Notes: generated from the letters alone by a model not told the origin. A DNA stretch of 42,019 nucleotides from Clostridia bacterium (GCA_017432165.1 JAFRJS010000057.1:1-42019); one strand, 5' to 3'; positions 18,232 through 28,177 are shown, counted from the stretch's first letter. Numbers and translations: made by a program.

Positions 18232-18948
18232 ATGAAAAATAGTAAATCAAACACAAACGATGAAGAAAAAGAACTTTCCGTAGGGACACAGGAGCAGTAT
18301 GAAAGAATTCAAAATATAGGGTCGGTTATAGTTCCCTCCAAAGATAAAAAAATTTACTGCCTGACGATAATAGGCCAAATTGAAGGGCATAACTATCTTC
18401 CAAAAGAAAACAAAACCACAAAATATGAACACATTATTCCCGAACTTGTGGCAATCGAAGAAGACCCGGAAATACAGGGGCTGCTTATACTTTTAAATAC
18501 CGTTGGAGGAGATATCGAAGCCGGCCTTGCTATTGCGGAGCTTGTGGCGGGGATGAGCAAACCTACGGTTTCGATGGTAATTGGCGGTGGGCATTCAATC
18601 GGTGTTCCTTTGGCGGTGAGCGCAGATGAATCATTTATAGCGCGCTCCGCCACAATGACAGTACACCCCGTTCGAACGAACGGTATGACAATCGGAGTTG
18701 TGCAGACTTTTGAATATTTTCAAAAAATGCAAAAGAGAATATCGGATTTTGTGGTTTCTAATTCAAATATTTCAGAAAAAAGATTTTACGAACTTTGCAT
18801 GAATACAAAAGAGCTTGTTTTGGATATAGGTTCTGTGGTAGAGGGTGAGCAAGCTGTAAAAGAGGGATTAATCGACCACGTGGGGACGCTTTCTGATGCT
18901 TTGGAAGCGCTTAATAAGCTTATTAAAAAAAAGAAAAAACAAAAATAA
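18232..18948 (+). CDS. tepA: TepA-type ClpP-like serine protease
   Basis: A 238-residue member of the ClpP/crotonase fold, closest in form to TepA (YmfB), linked in Bacillus to protein export and signal-peptide degradation. LLILLNTVGGDIEAGLAIAEL matches the first conserved segment. Ser122 in GGHSIGVP and His145 in MTVHPVR are the probable catalytic pair, spaced much as in ClpP. The lysine tail is basic. The neighbour ftsK/spoIIIE also follows tepA in Bacillus; here uppP lies between them. A ClpP partner role for the Clp ATPase upstream is possible but not shown. Confidence 0.82.
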   Translation: MKNSKSNTNDEEKELSVGTQEQYERIQNIGSVIVPSKDKKIYCLTIIGQIEGHNYLPKENKTTKYEHIIPELVAIEEDPEIQGLLILLNTVGGDIEAGLAIAELVAGMSKPTVSMVIGGGHSIGVPLAVSADESFIARSATMTVHPVRTNGMTIGVVQTFEYFQKMQKRISDFVVSNSNISEKRFYELCMNTKELVLDIGSVVEGEQAVKEGLIDHVGTLSDALEALNKLIKKKKKQK

Positions 18949-18954
18949 ACAGAT

Positions 18955-18993
18955 AAAAATCAAGAATTTATTTTTTAAGTTCTTGATTTTTTT
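18955..18993 (+). terminator. Intrinsic terminator after tepA
   Basis: A 16-base arm (18955-18970) pairs with 18976-18991 with one G-U pair, core TCAAGAA/TTCTTGA, loop TTTTT, and the T-run forms the end of the second arm. Confidence 0.85.
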
Positions 18994-19022
18994 AATAATA
19001 ACTGTAAAAATCTTTGAAAATC

Positions 19023-19031
19023 TGATATAAT
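19023..19031 (+). promoter_or_regulatory. Extended -10 element upstream of uppP
   Basis: TGATATAAT: a consensus -10 box (19026-19031) with the TG extension. The -35 region (about CTGTAA at 19002) is poor, as is common with extended -10 promoters. It follows the tepA terminator and so restarts transcription for uppP and ftsK. Confidence 0.55.
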
Positions 19032-19098
19032 TTAATGTTAGAGAAAATCATACATATTTATTGATAAAAAATAAAAATATAAAGAGGAGCAGTTAACG

Positions 19099-20040
19099 AT
19101 GAGTATTTTTAGCGCAGTAATTCAGGGGATAGTTCAGGGATTAACAGAGTTTTTGCCTGTTTCAAGTAGTGGACACCTTTTGATTTCTCAGCATATTTTA
19201 GGCGTCCATGAAGATAATTTGTTTTTTAATGTTATGCTTCATATAGGGACTTTGCTTGCGGTGCTGTTTGTTTATTACAAAAGCATTTTTAAGCTTATAA
19301 AGGCGTTTTTTGAGATGATTTCAGATGTTTTTAAAAAAAGGTTCAATATTAAAGATTTAAATCACGAAAAAAACATGGTTTTAATGCTCATTATAGGTTT
19401 AATTCCGCTGTTTTTGTTGTTTATTCCCGTTCCAGGCAGCGGCATGAATATAAAGGACTTGGCTCCTGAACTTGCAAGCGAAAAAAATCTTTTGCTTGTG
19501 GGAATGGCGCTTATGGTAACAAGCTTTATGCTAAAAATAGGAATTAATAAAAGAAAATCTTATAAAGTAAATGTGGCATTTGATTCAGACGGAAATTTAT
19601 GGGACGGTAAAAAAGACCTTAATGTGATGGACGCACTTTGGGTTGGCTTTACTCAATTTGTTGCGGCGGTGTTTCCGGGAATTTCTCGCTCGGGGTCTAC
19701 TTTGTCCACAGGACTTCTTAGAGAAATAAACAAAGAAACTGCGCTTGATTATTCCTTTATTTTGGGTGTGCCTGCAATTATTGCGGCAGCCGCCGTGGAA
19801 CTTAAAGACGCTTTAAAATCCGGCGCTCTTTCAAATATAGATGTAATTCCCGTTGTAGTGGGAATGATTGTTTCCGCAGTAGTTGGATTTTTATCAATAA
19901 AACTATTCAAATGGCTTTTAAAAACAGACAAAATGATGATTTTTGTTGTTTATACTTTTGTAGTCGGGATTTTGTCGGTGATTATTGCAATAATAGAAAA
20001 TATTTATGGCTTTAATTTATTTACTGGAAGACCTATTTAA
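19099..20040 (+). CDS. uppP: Undecaprenyl-diphosphatase UppP (BacA family)
   Basis: A 313-residue membrane enzyme that dephosphorylates undecaprenyl pyrophosphate to recycle the lipid carrier of wall synthesis; overexpression confers bacitracin resistance. Both signature motifs are present: GLTEFLPVSSSGHL near the N-terminus and FPGISRSGST in the middle. It is about 40 residues longer than the usual 265-280. Part of the excess is a polar insert, KRKSYKVNVAFDSDGNLWDG, before the second motif. GAGGAG precedes the ATG. Confidence 0.95.
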   Translation: MSIFSAVIQGIVQGLTEFLPVSSSGHLLISQHILGVHEDNLFFNVMLHIGTLLAVLFVYYKSIFKLIKAFFEMISDVFKKRFNIKDLNHEKNMVLMLIIGLIPLFLLFIPVPGSGMNIKDLAPELASEKNLLLVGMALMVTSFMLKIGINKRKSYKVNVAFDSDGNLWDGKKDLNVMDALWVGFTQFVAAVFPGISRSGSTLSTGLLREINKETALDYSFILGVPAIIAAAAVELKDALKSGALSNIDVIPVVVGMIVSAVVGFLSIKLFKWLLKTDKMMIFVVYTFVVGILSVIIAIIENIYGFNLFTGRPI

Positions 20041-20065
20041 AAAAATAAAGAAAGCGAGATAAAAA

Positions 20066-22369
20066 ATGAAAGGGAAAGTTAACAAAAAATACGGGAAATA
20101 CAGTAAAAATAGCAAAAAACAAAGCAGCCCGATAAAAGCGGTGCTACTCTTTGCTTTTGCTGTTTTTTTGATGTGCTTGATATTAATAAAAGGCGAAAAT
20201 ATTTGGCTTGCCATGCATAACTTTGTGTTTTCTCTTTTTGGCCCAAGCTGTATATTCTGGCCGATTTTAATTGGCGTGTTTGCTGTTTTTGATTCATGCG
20301 GCAAAAATAATAAAGAAACAAAATTTAAGTACACAGTTTCCGCAGTGCTTGTAGTTTTATGCAGCGCAGCTTTTTATGTGTTTGCCTTTAAAAATTTTTA
20401 TGGAAATTTTGGCAGTTGGTTTGGATATATTTTTAATGAATGCATAAAAGGAAATCTAAACGGAAATTCAGGGATTGTTGGTGCTTTAATCGGTCAGCCG
20501 CTTGTTTGGGGTTTTGGCCTTACCAGTGCAAAAATAAGCGTAATAATTATCATGTTCGTTTGTTTTATGTTTGTTTCCGGCAGAACACTCATGGAATTTT
20601 TAGGTGTATTTTCTAAGCCTGCAAAAGTTATAAAAGAAAAAATTGAAGATAGAACTACCGAATATAAAAATCGCCGAAATACTAATATTGATATAGACAT
20701 CGGTGATGAAGAAATAAGGCCGCAAAAAGAAGAAAAACTTTTAAGCGAAGACGAAGAAATTTCAAAAGTTACGGAAAAAATCCTTTCTAAAATAGAAAAA
20801 AAGCAAGCTGGTGATAATTTAAGTAAAGAAAAATTCGAAGAACACGAATTAAGCTCTCAAAAATTTTCAAATGACGAGGGAAAAGAGTACGAATTTCCGC
20901 CAATTAGTCTTTTAAAATCATCTGTATCGCCGAAAAGCGGAGATATTACCAGCGAGCTTAATAACGGCGGAAAAATACTTGTGGAAACATTAAAAAGCTT
21001 TAATGTTCAAACAAAAATTATAGATATTAGCCGTGGCCCTGCTGTTACGAGGTACGAACTTCAACCTGCAGCCGGAGTAAAAATAAGCAAAATAACGAAT
21101 TTAGCCGATGATATAGCCCTTAATTTAGCGGCGCCCGGAGTAAGAATTGAAGCTCCGATTCCGGGGAAAGCCGCTGTAGGAATAGAAATACCTAATAAAG
21201 TTGTAAGTGTTGTAACTATGAAAGAGCTTATAAATTCATATGAGTTTAAACATGCAAAAAGTAAACTTACGGTTGTTTTAGGGCAAGATATTTCAGGTAA
21301 TATAATGCTTGCGGACCTTGCCAAAATGCCGCATTTGCTAATAGCCGGTTCCACAGGTTCTGGAAAATCGGTGTGTATAAATTCTTTTATTATAAGTATT
21401 TTGTACAATGCTCGGCCCGATGAAGTAAAACTTGTTATGATAGACCCAAAGGTCGTTGAACTTGGAATTTACAATGGCATACCGCATTTGTTGGTGCCTG
21501 TGGTAACAGATGCCCGAAAAGCTGCAGGCGCACTTAACTGGGCAGTTAAAGAAATGCTTGCACGTTATAAAAAATTTGCAGAAAACAATGTAAGAGATTT
21601 GGAATCTTACAATAAATTAATTGAAAACAACCCGTGTATTACCGACAAAGAAGGCGAAGTTCTGGAAAAAATTCCACAAATAGTCATTATAATAGATGAA
21701 CTTTCAGACCTTATGATGGCTGCACCAAACGAGGTAGAGGATTACATATGTAGACTTGCTCAGATGGCTCGTGCAGCGGGCATGCACCTTGTTATTGCAA
21801 CGCAGCGCCCGTCTGTGGACGTTATAACGGGAATTATTAAAGCAAATATTCCAAGCAGAGTGGCATTTGCAGTTTCTTCGCAAATCGATTCACGAACGAT
21901 ACTTGACATGAGCGGCGCAGAAAAACTTCTCGGCCGTGGAGATATGCTGTTTTCACCTGTGGGTTCAGCAAAGCCGGTGCGTGTTCAGGGCTGCTACGTA
22001 ACAGACAAAGAAATAGAAAAAGTAATAGAATTTTTAAAATCTTCCGGGGAAGTTTCTTACGACAATAAAGTCGCCGAAGAAATAGAGAAAAACACACTTC
22101 CTGAAGGAGGAAAATCAGAAAATCAAGCTGTGGGCGGCGGAAATATTGACCCTGTGATGAAAGAAGCGGTGAAGTGTGTGGTGGAAGCCGGACAAGCTTC
22201 AACATCAATGCTGCAAAGAAAGCTTCGAGTTGGATACGCAAGAGCCGGACGCCTTATTGATGAAATGGAACAAATGGGTATAGTTGGGCCGCATGAAGGC
22301 TCTAAGCCAAGGCAGGTTCTTATGAATTACCAGCAATTTTTAGAAATGAGTATGAATCAGGGTGAGTAA
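20066..22369 (+). CDS. ftsK: DNA translocase FtsK/SpoIIIE
   Basis: A 767-residue ATP-driven double-stranded DNA pump that clears chromosome DNA from the septum. Four membrane helices lie in residues about 20-190, followed by a charged linker. The RecA-like motor has Walker [13 protein letters not shown] near residue 430 and Walker [14 protein letters not shown]. The C-terminal gamma winged helix ([20 protein letters not shown]) reads KOPS/SRS orientation sequences. Length matches Firmicutes SpoIIIE-type proteins. No sporulation genes are seen in the window, so whether it acts in sporulation is open. Confidence 0.96.
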   Translation: MKGKVNKKYGKYSKNSKKQSSPIKAVLLFAFAVFLMCLILIKGENIWLAMHNFVFSLFGPSCIFWPILIGVFAVFDSCGKNNKETKFKYTVSAVLVVLCSAAFYVFAFKNFYGNFGSWFGYIFNECIKGNLNGNSGIVGALIGQPLVWGFGLTSAKISVIIIMFVCFMFVSGRTLMEFLGVFSKPAKVIKEKIEDRTTEYKNRRNTNIDIDIGDEEIRPQKEEKLLSEDEEISKVTEKILSKIEKKQAGDNLSKEKFEEHELSSQKFSNDEGKEYEFPPISLLKSSVSPKSGDITSELNNGGKILVETLKSFNVQTKIIDISRGPAVTRYELQPAAGVKISKITNLADDIALNLAAPGVRIEAPIPGKAAVGIEIPNKVVSVVTMKELINSYEFKHAKSKLTVVLGQDISGNIMLADLAKMPHLLIAGSTGSGKSVCINSFIISILYNARPDEVKLVMIDPKVVELGIYNGIPHLLVPVVTDARKAAGALNWAVKEMLARYKKFAENNVRDLESYNKLIENNPCITDKEGEVLEKIPQIVIIIDELSDLMMAAPNEVEDYICRLAQMARAAGMHLVIATQRPSVDVITGIIKANIPSRVAFAVSSQIDSRTILDMSGAEKLLGRGDMLFSPVGSAKPVRVQGCYVTDKEIEKVIEFLKSSGEVSYDNKVAEEIEKNTLPEGGKSENQAVGGGNIDPVMKEAVKCVVEAGQASTSMLQRKLRVGYARAGRLIDEMEQMGIVGPHEGSKPRQVLMNYQQFLEMSMNQGE

Positions 22370-23284
22370 GTGGCAAATTTAAAAAAGCATAAAATAAAAA
22401 AATTACTTAAAAGCTTAATTTTGCCGGTATTTTTAATATTTTTGGCAGTAGCATTCTTTTTAACAAACACAAAAGAAAATTACTGGAAAGACATATCCGA
22501 AAAGCTTAATATTTCTTCTCAAAGTGTAAACTGCGATATGGAAGTGCATTTTTTGAATGTTGGCGACGCAGACTGCGCATATATTAAGTGCGGGGATTAT
22601 AAAATTTTAATTGATGCTGCGGATAAAGAGCCGTCAGACACCGTTTGTGAATATTTAATTAAACATAATGTAAAAAAATTAGATTTGGTAATTATGTCGC
22701 ACCCGCACAGAGACCACATCGGTCAAATGAAAAGCATTATAGATAATTTTGATATAGATAAGTTTGTTCAGTCCGATATTCCGGAAAACATTTTGCCAAC
22801 ATCAGTAACATACGAAAATATGCTAAAATCTCTTGTAGATAAAAAAGTAAACACAAAAACACTTGGTGCAGGCGACAATTTTAACCTGGGGGATTTAAAA
22901 TTTAAAATCTTGGGGCCTGTAAAGAGCAGTGAAAACTTAAATAACTGCTCGTTGGTTGTTAAAATCGAGTATAAAGATGTTAGCTTTTTATTTACGGGAG
23001 ATGCGGAAAAAGCTGAAGAATACAGTATGCTCAAATCAGGGAGAAATTTGAATGCCACAGTTTTAAAAGTGGGCCACCACGGAAGCACAACGTCCACCAC
23101 TGCAAATTTTTTAAAGGCGGTGCATCCAAAATATGCGGTTATATCATCTGAAGACAAGCAAAATAAAAATTCTGTGATAAAAAGGCTGGAGGAATCATGC
23201 GAAAGAGTTTATAAAACGTATGAAAACGGGAATATAATATTTATAACAGACGGAAAGAACATAGATATAAAAACGGAAAAGTAA
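22370..23284 (+). CDS. Membrane-anchored metallo-beta-lactamase-fold hydrolase (ComEC/Rec2-like domain)
   Basis: A 304-residue protein with a basic start and one N-terminal membrane segment (about 15-32), then an extracytoplasmic metallo-beta-lactamase domain. It opens HFLNVGDADCAYI and has the metal motif His111-x-His113-x-Asp115-His116 (SHPHRDHIG), then FTGDAEKAEE and VGHHGSTTST. This is the domain found at the C-terminus of competence protein ComEC, which probably degrades the non-transported DNA strand; here it stands alone. The start is GTG at 22370, directly after the ftsK stop. A DUF3006 gene follows 13 bases later, a common pairing. Confidence 0.85.
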   Translation: MANLKKHKIKKLLKSLILPVFLIFLAVAFFLTNTKENYWKDISEKLNISSQSVNCDMEVHFLNVGDADCAYIKCGDYKILIDAADKEPSDTVCEYLIKHNVKKLDLVIMSHPHRDHIGQMKSIIDNFDIDKFVQSDIPENILPTSVTYENMLKSLVDKKVNTKTLGAGDNFNLGDLKFKILGPVKSSENLNNCSLVVKIEYKDVSFLFTGDAEKAEEYSMLKSGRNLNATVLKVGHHGSTTSTTANFLKAVHPKYAVISSEDKQNKNSVIKRLEESCERVYKTYENGNIIFITDGKNIDIKTEK

Positions 23285-23297
23285 AGGGGAGTTAAAA

Positions 23298-23531
23298 ATG
23301 ATTTTTTCTGTTGACCGCATAAAAGATGGAGTTTTAATATGCGAAGATATAGAAAGTGGCGATTTACACAGCGTAAAGCCTAAAGAGAAAATGCCAAAAA
23401 TAAAAGAAGGCAGCATAATTGAAGTAAAAGGCGACAAAATCATTTTAAAAGAAGAAATTTACTTAAAGAGAAAAGAAAAAATTTTGAATCTTAGAAATAA
23501 ACTTTGCGAAAGTGATATAATAAAAGAATAA
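23298..23531 (+). CDS. DUF3006 small protein
   Basis: A 77-residue protein that fits DUF3006: FSVDRIKDGVLICEDIESG, then EGSIIEVKGDKIILKEE, a small beta barrel followed by a charged helix. Function unknown. It regularly accompanies secreted metallo-beta-lactamase proteins such as the gene before it, so the two likely act together or are co-translated. GGGGAG precedes the ATG. Confidence 0.8.
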   Translation: MIFSVDRIKDGVLICEDIESGDLHSVKPKEKMPKIKEGSIIEVKGDKIILKEEIYLKRKEKILNLRNKLCESDIIKE

Positions 23532-23547
23532 AATTAATATAAAAAGG

Positions 23548-23575
23548 TTGTATTTTATTTAATTTGTGATAATAT
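23548..23575 (+). promoter_or_regulatory. Promoter of the KimA-like permease gene
   Basis: TTGTAT (23548-23553), 16 bases, TAATAT (23570-23575), with TG one base before the -10. The expected transcription start, near 23582, leaves no leader for the in-frame ATG at 23586, which supports the downstream start at 23628. Confidence 0.6.
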
Positions 23576-23627
23576 TGTTAACGAAATGAATTTTATTAAA
23601 AAATTTTTTAAAGAAAGGTTTATAAAA

Positions 23628-25511
23628 ATGGGTAATTTTAAAAATTTAAAAAAGTTACTTTTGGGGTCTGCGCTCAAAGATGATCAGTTAAAAAATGAAA
23701 AGCTGTCCAGGCTTTGGGGTCTTCCTATAATGGCGAGCGATGCGGTGTCTTCGGTTGCATACGCTGTGGAAGAAATTTTAATAGCGCTTCTTCCTGCGCT
23801 GGGAATAATGGCTGCAAGTTTTGTGGGATACGTTAGTGTTCCTATAATCCTTTTGCTTTTAATACTTATTTTTTCTTATTCTCAGATTATTAATCATTAC
23901 CCAAATGGCGGCGGGGCGTATGTTGTTTCCAAAGAAAATTTTGGGAAAAAAGCTTCTCTTTTGGCGGCAACATGCCTTGTTATTGACTACATAATGACGG
24001 TTGCGGTAAGTGTTTCGTCTTCAACTGCAGCTATTTTAGCGGTTTATCCTTTTTTAGAACCTTATAGAATTATTATTTCTCTTGTTTGTGTAGGGCTGAT
24101 AACACTTATAAATCTTCGCGGAATTGGCGAATCTTCTAAAATTTTCGGAATACCGACATATATGTTTATAATTTCCATGGTTGCCCTTATAATAACAGGT
24201 TTCGTTCGTTATTTTAGTGGCGCTCTTACTCCGATAAATTATTCTCCTGATCAAATTTCAAATATTTTAAATACAAATTTATCCGGAATGACGTTAACGC
24301 TGTTCTTGTGTGCGTTTTCTTCAGGCTGTTCGGCGCTTACTGGTGTGGAAGCGGTAAGTAATGCCATACCAAGCTTTAAAGAGCCTTCGCAAAAAACAGC
24401 CAGACAAGTTCTTTTTATGCTTGGTGGAATAATTATATTTATATTTGGCGGAACAAGCTTTTTGGCAACCTTTTTAAATGTTGTTCCTATTAGCGAAAAA
24501 ACTGTTCTTTCGCAAATGGCGTATGAAATTTTTGGCAGCGGAATAATGTTTTATGTGCTGCAGTTCACAACGTCGCTTATTCTTTTGCTGGCAGCAAATA
24601 CTTCTTACAGCGGTTTGCCTATACTTCTTTCTATTTTAGCAAAAGATAGATATATGCCTCGACAATTTTCTCAAAGGGGAACAAAACTTAGCTTTTCAAA
24701 CGGAATAATGTTTATATTTATAACAAGTTCGCTACTTTTAATAGCATTTAACGCAGATACTCATCGTTTGATACCGTTTTATTCGGTTGGCGTTTTTGTT
24801 TCTTTTACGATTTCGCAGTTTGGAATGTTTATAAAATGGATGCGTTCAAAAGAACCCGGATGGCAGTATAAATCATTAATAAACGGCTTTGGTGCATTGG
24901 TAACTTTTGTGGGTTCGATTGTTGTGTTTACTACCAAATTTACACACGGTGCATGGGCGCTTTTAATAGTAACACCGCTTTTAATGTGGTTTATGTCTGC
25001 AACGCACAGCCATTATTTTAGATTTTTAAAAGGTATAAGCATTTTGGGATATAACTATAAATATAAAAAGAGCAACAGCAACGATTCTTTTCCTTGCGTT
25101 GTGCTTATAAACAAGATGAATAGGGCAGCGCTGAAAACTTTTGATTATGCCAACGAAATAACTTCTAATGTTACGCCGCTGCATATTTCTGTTTCAAAGT
25201 CAGAAACCGAAAGGCTTCAAAAACAGTGGAAAGACCTTAAAATAGAAGTTCCGCTAAAAATAATATATACTCCCTACCGAGATATAATTACACCTATTGA
25301 AAATTATATAAACGAGCGTGAAAAAGAGCTTAAAGACGGGCAAAGTCTTACAGTGGTTTTAACGAGAATAAGTGGTAACGGTTGGAAAGATAAAATATAC
25401 CATAACCAAACAACATTTTTCATTGAGCAGCAGCTAAGAAAACACGAAAATGTTGCAACTATACTGGTGCCGTATTTTTACAGCAGACCTAAATCAAAAA
25501 GCAAAAAATAA
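23628..25511 (+). CDS. KimA-like APC-superfamily permease (probable potassium importer)
   Basis: A 627-residue transporter with about 12 membrane helices and a cytosolic tail of about 150 residues. The start of the membrane domain, MASDAVSSVAYAVEEILIAL, and YPNGGGAYVVSKENFGKKAS and IDYIMTVAVSVSSSTAAI closely follow KimA (YdaO) of Bacillus, a high-affinity K+/H+ symporter inhibited by c-di-AMP. No ydaO-type riboswitch fits in the short upstream gap. I chose ATG at 23628, with AGAAAGG nine bases before it; an in-frame ATG at 23586 lacks a ribosome binding site. A general amino-acid permease is the alternative. GdpP, which degrades c-di-AMP, is also in the window. Confidence 0.78.
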   Translation: MGNFKNLKKLLLGSALKDDQLKNEKLSRLWGLPIMASDAVSSVAYAVEEILIALLPALGIMAASFVGYVSVPIILLLLILIFSYSQIINHYPNGGGAYVVSKENFGKKASLLAATCLVIDYIMTVAVSVSSSTAAILAVYPFLEPYRIIISLVCVGLITLINLRGIGESSKIFGIPTYMFIISMVALIITGFVRYFSGALTPINYSPDQISNILNTNLSGMTLTLFLCAFSSGCSALTGVEAVSNAIPSFKEPSQKTARQVLFMLGGIIIFIFGGTSFLATFLNVVPISEKTVLSQMAYEIFGSGIMFYVLQFTTSLILLLAANTSYSGLPILLSILAKDRYMPRQFSQRGTKLSFSNGIMFIFITSSLLLIAFNADTHRLIPFYSVGVFVSFTISQFGMFIKWMRSKEPGWQYKSLINGFGALVTFVGSIVVFTTKFTHGAWALLIVTPLLMWFMSATHSHYFRFLKGISILGYNYKYKKSNSNDSFPCVVLINKMNRAALKTFDYANEITSNVTPLHISVSKSETERLQKQWKDLKIEVPLKIIYTPYRDIITPIENYINEREKELKDGQSLTVVLTRISGNGWKDKIYHNQTTFFIEQQLRKHENVATILVPYFYSRPKSKSKK

Positions 25512-25543
25512 GCTTTTATATAAATAGGAGGATATAAATTTAA

Positions 25544-27013
25544 GTGAAAAAATTTTTAAAATGCATAGCGGCTGTTTGTTTTGTGTGTTTTTGTTTTTTT
25601 ATTGGTGCTTTTGCCAAAGGTGATAGCCTTGAAAACATTAAATCAAGAGGGTACATAAAAGTTTCTACAAATGCGGAATTTGAACCTTTTGAATACAAAG
25701 ACGCAGACAAAATAAAAGGAATAGACATAGACATAATAAAAAAAATAGCAGAATATCTGGGAGTAGATGTTCAAATTAATGATGTTTCTTTTGACGCCGT
25801 TACGCTTGAAATAAAGAATAAAAAATGTGATTTAGCAATTTCTGCAATGAGTTACAGCGAAGAAAGAGCGCAAAATGTAAGCTTTTCTGACTCTTATTAT
25901 ACTTCTAAACAGGTAATTATAGTTCCAAATGAAAGCGAAATAAAATCCGAAAAAGACCTTCATGGAAAAAGCATAGGTGTTGCGATGGGTTTTACGGGCG
26001 ATATTTATTGTACGCAGCATTATTCGGATTCTAAAATAGAAAGATATAGCAAATCGTCAGATGCAGTTTTTGACCTTTTAAACAGCAGGTTGGATGCTGT
26101 GGTGGTAGACGAAGTTCCTGCGCGCAGTCTTGTAAACTTATCTAATAATTTATGTAAGATATTAGATGGATACTGCCTTTTTGAAGAAGAGTACAGAATA
26201 GTTGTATCAAAAGATGAAGATGAGTTACTAAATGTAGTAAATGAAACGCTTCATAAGATGAAAGAAACAGGAGAAGTAGAAAAAATAATTAATTCTTATG
26301 TGAAAAATTCACAAACCCCAAGTGTGGATTTTATTGGACAAATTTATAATAATTTGGTTTATAAAAATAGGTATAAAATGATTTTTGACGGCTTTTTGAC
26401 CACTTTAGAAATAACTTCCGTAGCGCTTTTGATCGGTATTACCTTGGGGCTTGTGGTTTCACTTATAAAAATAAGTAAAAGCAGTAGCATTCTATTTAAA
26501 TTTTTAAAAGCCCTTGCAAATATTTATTTAACTATTATCAGGGGAACCCCATTGGTTGTGCAGCTTTTTGCAATATATTATTTAATACTTTCTGCAACTG
26601 GGCTAAATAAAATAACGATTGCTATGATAGCTTTTGGAATAAATTCTGGAGCGTACGTGGCGGAGATTATAAGGTCGGGAATACTTTCCGTGGATGCAGG
26701 GCAATATGAAGCAGGGCGTTCGCTGGGGTTAAATTCTTTTATAACTATGAGAAAAATTGTACTTCCGCAGGCATTTAAAAATGTTTTGCCGACACTTGTA
26801 AATGAATTTATTCAATTAGTAAAAGAAACCGCTGTTGCAGGTTTTATAGGTATAACAGACTTGTCCAGAGCGGGGGATATAATAAGGAGCCAAACTTACG
26901 AACCATTTGTGCCTCTTGCCACTGTGGCAGTGATTTATTTAGCAGTGGTTACACTTACCACTTTCTTAATGTCGTTTATGGAAAGGAGACTTCGTGCCAG
27001 TGATAAGCGTTAA
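25544..27013 (+). CDS. Polar amino-acid ABC transporter, substrate-binding protein fused to permease
   Basis: A 489-residue fusion. A signal peptide (about 1-25) leads into a family 3 solute-binding domain (about 27-268), including VSTNAEFEPFEYKD and IKGIDIDIIKKIAEYLG. It runs directly into a His/Glu/Gln-type permease domain (about 278-489) with TIIRGTPLVVQLFAIYY and the EAA loop EAGRSLGLNSFITMRKIVLP, which contacts the ATPase. There is no lipobox, since the permease tethers the receptor. Fused forms such as GlnP are known in Gram-positives. The start is GTG with AGGAGG 12 bases upstream, a long spacing. It overlaps the ATPase gene by 20 bases. Glutamine is a guess for the substrate. Confidence 0.88.
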   Translation: MKKFLKCIAAVCFVCFCFFIGAFAKGDSLENIKSRGYIKVSTNAEFEPFEYKDADKIKGIDIDIIKKIAEYLGVDVQINDVSFDAVTLEIKNKKCDLAISAMSYSEERAQNVSFSDSYYTSKQVIIVPNESEIKSEKDLHGKSIGVAMGFTGDIYCTQHYSDSKIERYSKSSDAVFDLLNSRLDAVVVDEVPARSLVNLSNNLCKILDGYCLFEEEYRIVVSKDEDELLNVVNETLHKMKETGEVEKIINSYVKNSQTPSVDFIGQIYNNLVYKNRYKMIFDGFLTTLEITSVALLIGITLGLVVSLIKISKSSSILFKFLKALANIYLTIIRGTPLVVQLFAIYYLILSATGLNKITIAMIAFGINSGAYVAEIIRSGILSVDAGQYEAGRSLGLNSFITMRKIVLPQAFKNVLPTLVNEFIQLVKETAVAGFIGITDLSRAGDIIRSQTYEPFVPLATVAVIYLAVVTLTTFLMSFMERRLRASDKR

Positions 27014-27734
27014 AAATCTTTACAAAGAATTTAAACATAGCGGAAAGACACAAAGGATTCTAAATGGCATAAACATAGACTTTAAAAAAGGCGAAAGAGT
27101 TGCCATAATTGGGCCGTCGGGATCCGGAAAAAGTACTTTTTTAAGGTGTTTAAACAGATTAGAAATTCCCACAAGCGGTGAAATATTGTTTGAAGGGAAA
27201 AGTATCACAGACCCAAAATGTAATATAGACGAAATAAGGCAAAACATCGGCATGGTGTTTCAGCATTTTAACCTTTTTCCGCACCTTACAATACTTCAAA
27301 ATATAACTTTGGCACCCGTTGCGCTTAAACTTTATTCCAAAAAAAATGCCGAGGAATGTGCACTTGCTCTTTTAGAAAAAGTGGGGCTAAAAGATAAAGC
27401 AAACACATACCCTGCAAAGCTTTCGGGCGGGCAAAAACAGCGTGTTGCAATAATCCGTGCGCTTATTATGAACCCAAAGGTGATACTTTTTGATGAGCCT
27501 ACTTCGGCCCTTGACCCGGAAATGATTAAAGAAGTAATTAATGTTATGAATGACATCGCAAAACAAGGAATGACAATGATAGTTGTAACCCATGAAATGA
27601 GTTTTGTTCGTGAAGCGGCCACGAGAGTTGTTTTTATGGACAAGGGCAGAATTTTGGCGGACGAAACCCCGGAAGAACTTTTTAATAATTGCCAGAATGT
27701 TCGTGTGAGTAGATTTTTGCAAAAAATTATATAA
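26994..27734 (+). CDS. Polar amino-acid ABC transporter ATP-binding protein (GlnQ-like)
   Basis: A 246-residue ATPase that drives the preceding fused permease. Walker A GPSGSGKST, Q-loop VFQHFNLFPHLT, signature LSGGQKQRVAI, Walker B VILFDEPTSALDPE and the H-loop VVTHEMSFV are all intact. QHFNLFPHLTILQNI is typical of the amino-acid (GlnQ/ArtP) branch. The GTG at 26994 has AGGAG five bases upstream; a second GTG six bases later is an alternative start. Overlap with the permease gene indicates translational coupling. Confidence 0.93.
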   Translation: MPVISVKNLYKEFKHSGKTQRILNGINIDFKKGERVAIIGPSGSGKSTFLRCLNRLEIPTSGEILFEGKSITDPKCNIDEIRQNIGMVFQHFNLFPHLTILQNITLAPVALKLYSKKNAEECALALLEKVGLKDKANTYPAKLSGGQKQRVAIIRALIMNPKVILFDEPTSALDPEMIKEVINVMNDIAKQGMTMIVVTHEMSFVREAATRVVFMDKGRILADETPEELFNNCQNVRVSRFLQKII

Positions 27735-27751
27735 GGGGTTTAAAAAGAAAA

Positions 27752-28177
27752 ATGAAAATAATAACAAAATCCGAGCAAGAAACCGAAAACTTTGCAAAAG
27801 AAATTGGGAAAAAACTAAAAGGCGACGAAATAATTGCTCTTTACGGGGATTTGGGTGTGGGTAAAACTGCGTTTACTCGTGGATTGGTAAGCTGCTTTTG
27901 GGGAAAAAATGCAGTAACAAGCCCCACTTTTACGCTTGTTAATGAATATGCGGCTCCAAAGTTTAAAATATATCATTTTGATATGTACAGAATAAAAAAC
28001 CTTGAAGATCTTGAATCTACGGGTTTTTTCGACTATATGTACAAAGGTGTTTTTGTAATAGAATGGAGCGAAAATATAGAAAATTATTTGCCGGAAAAAA
28101 CTATTAAGATTTACATTGAAAAAAACGAAAATGATTCTGAAAGAATTATAACGCTAAAAGGGTGGGATAATAAATGA
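27752..28177 (+). CDS. tsaE: tRNA t6A biosynthesis ATPase TsaE
   Basis: A 141-residue P-loop protein of the threonylcarbamoyl-adenosine (t6A37) tRNA modification complex with TsaB and TsaD. Walker A is GDLGVGKTAFTRGL, followed by VTSPTFTLVNEY, FDMYRI and VFVIEWSENI, all characteristic. The last bases overlap tsaB by four (ATGA), the usual coupling. Confidence 0.95.
   Translation: MKIITKSEQETENFAKEIGKKLKGDEIIALYGDLGVGKTAFTRGLVSCFWGKNAVTSPTFTLVNEYAAPKFKIYHFDMYRIKNLEDLESTGFFDYMYKGVFVIEWSENIENYLPEKTIKIYIEKNENDSERIITLKGWDNK

Noticed and set aside
23532..23627. ydaO-type c-di-AMP riboswitch before the KimA-like gene
   Set aside because: The gap is far too short for the known riboswitch and none of its conserved segments is visible.
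23586..23627. Longer start of the KimA-like permease at ATG 23586
   Set aside because: No ribosome binding site, and it falls at the expected transcription start; 23628 has AGAAAGG at good spacing.
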